Of a stretch of 64,000 nucleotides of DNA, positions 63,219 to 64,000 are shown in pieces (position 1 is the stretch's first letter; each line of letters opens with the position of its first letter). A program made the position numbers and the translations under genes. The stretch lies in the NCBI RefSeq assembly GCF_002252635.1, contig NZ_NQKX01000004.1, positions 186,001-250,000 of the forward strand, read 5' to 3'. The notes under the pieces were generated by a model. It was not told the DNA's origin, searched no databases, and worked only from the letters and a program-made list of their open reading frames with translations. Source of the DNA: Synechococcus sp. MW101C3. GTDB lineage: Bacteria; Cyanobacteriota; Cyanobacteriia; PCC-6307; Cyanobiaceae.

Positions 63219-63569
63219 TCACGACTCCGGTGGCGCCGCCCCCCAGGCGTGCAGGCTCTCCAGCACGGGAATCAGCGACCGGCCGCGCGGGGTGAGGCGG
63301 TATTCCACCCGCGGCGGCACCTCGGCAAACACCTCGCGCTCCACCACCCCTGCGGCCTCCAGCTCCCGCAGCTGGCTGGTGAGCACCTTGTGGCTCACGC
63401 CCACCAGGGCCCGCTGCAAGCCGGAAAACCGCTGCGTGCCCTCCGCCAGCTCCCGCAGCACGTGCACCTTCCAGCGCCCCCGCATGACGCTCAGCGCCAG
63501 CTCGGCAGGGCATTGGGTGTGGTCGTGGGCGTCCAGGAATCCATCCGCGAATCCATCCGCTTGCTCCAT
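63219..63569 (-). CDS. HxlR-family winged helix regulator
   Basis: The 116-residue protein is one HxlR domain: CPAELALSVMRGRWKVHVLRELAEGTQRFSGLQRAL (about 20-55), with the Cys before the first helix used as thiol sensor in several relatives (YodB, HypR), then GVSHKVLTSQLRELEAAGVVERE as recognition helix and PPRVEYRLTPRGRSLIPVLE as wing. It is divergent from the Old Yellow Enzyme gene, a common target of thiol-sensing HxlR regulators. Confidence 0.9.
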   Translation of the reverse strand: MEQADGFADGFLDAHDHTQCPAELALSVMRGRWKVHVLRELAEGTQRFSGLQRALVGVSHKVLTSQLRELEAAGVVEREVFAEVPPRVEYRLTPRGRSLIPVLESLHAWGAAPPES

Positions 63570-63600
63570 GCGCTTGCACCATCCACTGGCACCAGGGTTA

Positions 63601-63641
63601 CTGACAGGTGAGTGACGCACATGGCGGTGCGTTCTTGTCAG
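63601..63641. promoter_or_regulatory. Nested palindromes, candidate HxlR operator
   Basis: CTGACA (63601-63606) pairs with TGTCAG (63636-63641), and inside it ACGCAC (63615-63620) pairs with GTGCGT (63627-63632). The element is 31 bases before the HxlR start and 170 before the OYE gene, so it could control both. Confidence 0.4.
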
Positions 63642-63811
63642 GCAGGCCCCAAGCGATCCACTCTGATCCAAGGGGGAGAGCTGCCGCCCGCTTGATGGGC
63701 TGATCCCCATCGCTTCCGCCTGGCCGACCGGTGACCTTGCACACCTGCCAAGCCAGTGGAGCGGGGCCATCCTGTGGCGGCAGCCCGTCCCGGTCATCCG
63801 TCGTTTCCGCC

Positions 63812-64000
63812 ATGACCATCGACCTGTTCACGCCCCTGGCCGTAGGGCCCCTGGAGCTGCCCAACCGGGTGCTGATGGCCCCGCTCACCCGATCCCGCGC
63901 CGAAGCGGGCCATATCGCCGGCCCGCTGATGGCGGAGTACTACGGCCAGCGGGCCTCCGCCGGGTTGATCATTGCCGAGGCCACCATGGCGATGGAGGGC
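63812..64000 (+). CDS. Old Yellow Enzyme (NemA-like alkene reductase), cut by window end
   Basis: The visible 63 residues start [20 protein letters not shown] and contain [10 protein letters not shown] and [17 protein letters not shown], the FMN-binding start of the NADH:flavin oxidoreductase/Old Yellow Enzyme TIM barrel. These enzymes reduce activated alkenes, quinones and nitro-compounds. The rest is outside the window. It is divergent from the HxlR gene. Confidence 0.92.
   Translation, partial: MTIDLFTPLAVGPLELPNRVLMAPLTRSRAEAGHIAGPLMAEYYGQRASAGLIIAEATMAMEG

Overview
The window is GC-rich, densely coding DNA from a cyanobacterium, most likely a Synechococcus/Cyanobium-type picocyanobacterium. 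The lineage call rests on gene content: flavodiiron proteins Flv3 and Flv1 as a tandem pair, the nrtABCD nitrate transporter with the cyanobacterial NrtC fusion, a Sll0783/Nit1-type nitrogen-starvation cluster, a VTE5-like phytol kinase, DUF3721 and MEKHLA proteins, AcnB, and GCGATCGC (HIP1) octamers such as 6162-6169. No rRNA, tRNA, CRISPR array, prophage or intact insertion sequence was seen.

Layout. 1-3900: small plus-strand genes (cut-off alpha/beta hydrolase, AlkC-like glycosylase, small membrane proteins, lone ABC membrane domain). 3.9-13.6 kb: housekeeping (acnB, DAHP synthase, phytol kinase, RpoD-type sigma factor, ppk1, efflux pump). A perfect CIRCE-like inverted repeat precedes a small unknown gene at 7.9 kb. 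13.6-18.8 kb: a minus-strand run of ECF sigma factor, anti-sigma factor, ArsS-like radical SAM protein and a TVP38/disulfide-reductase fusion, divergent from a secreted DM13 protein. 18.8-22 kb: molybdenum-cofactor genes (moaC, moeA; moaD, moaE) plus an internally shortened methyltransferase. 22-25.9 kb: two DUF3721 proteins, a CLC channel, a Bcr/CflA-type exporter and a membrane-anchored ABM protein.

25.9-36 kb is the most distinctive part: an extended Nit1C cluster. One arm (plus) is MSMEG_0572-like protein, nitrilase, radical SAM, GNAT, AIR-synthase-like, MSMEG_0570-like and an HPP membrane protein. The opposite arm (minus) is a flavin oxidoreductase, desaturase, alpha/beta hydrolase and type III glutamine synthetase. 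Nearly all junctions overlap by 1-8 bases, and an NtcA-like site lies between the arms.

36-50 kb: a five-gene run (85-aa protein, methyltransferase, SDR, orphan solute-binding lipoprotein, MscS channel), a transglycosylase, an MFS/Coq4 pair divergent from a TetR regulator, a PPC protein, a diguanylate cyclase, several small conserved proteins and hsp20 with a structured leader. 50-55.7 kb: nrtABCD. 55.7-57 kb has no convincing gene. 57-64 kb: DUF6671, flv3-flv1, histidine phosphatase, rubrerythrin, HxlR regulator and the start of an Old Yellow Enzyme gene.

Two themes recur: nitrogen (nitrate uptake, molybdenum cofactor for nitrate reductase, nitrilase cluster, glutamine synthetase, possible nitrite carrier) and redox/oxygen protection (Flv1/Flv3, rubrerythrin, OYE, DM13, disulfide reductase).
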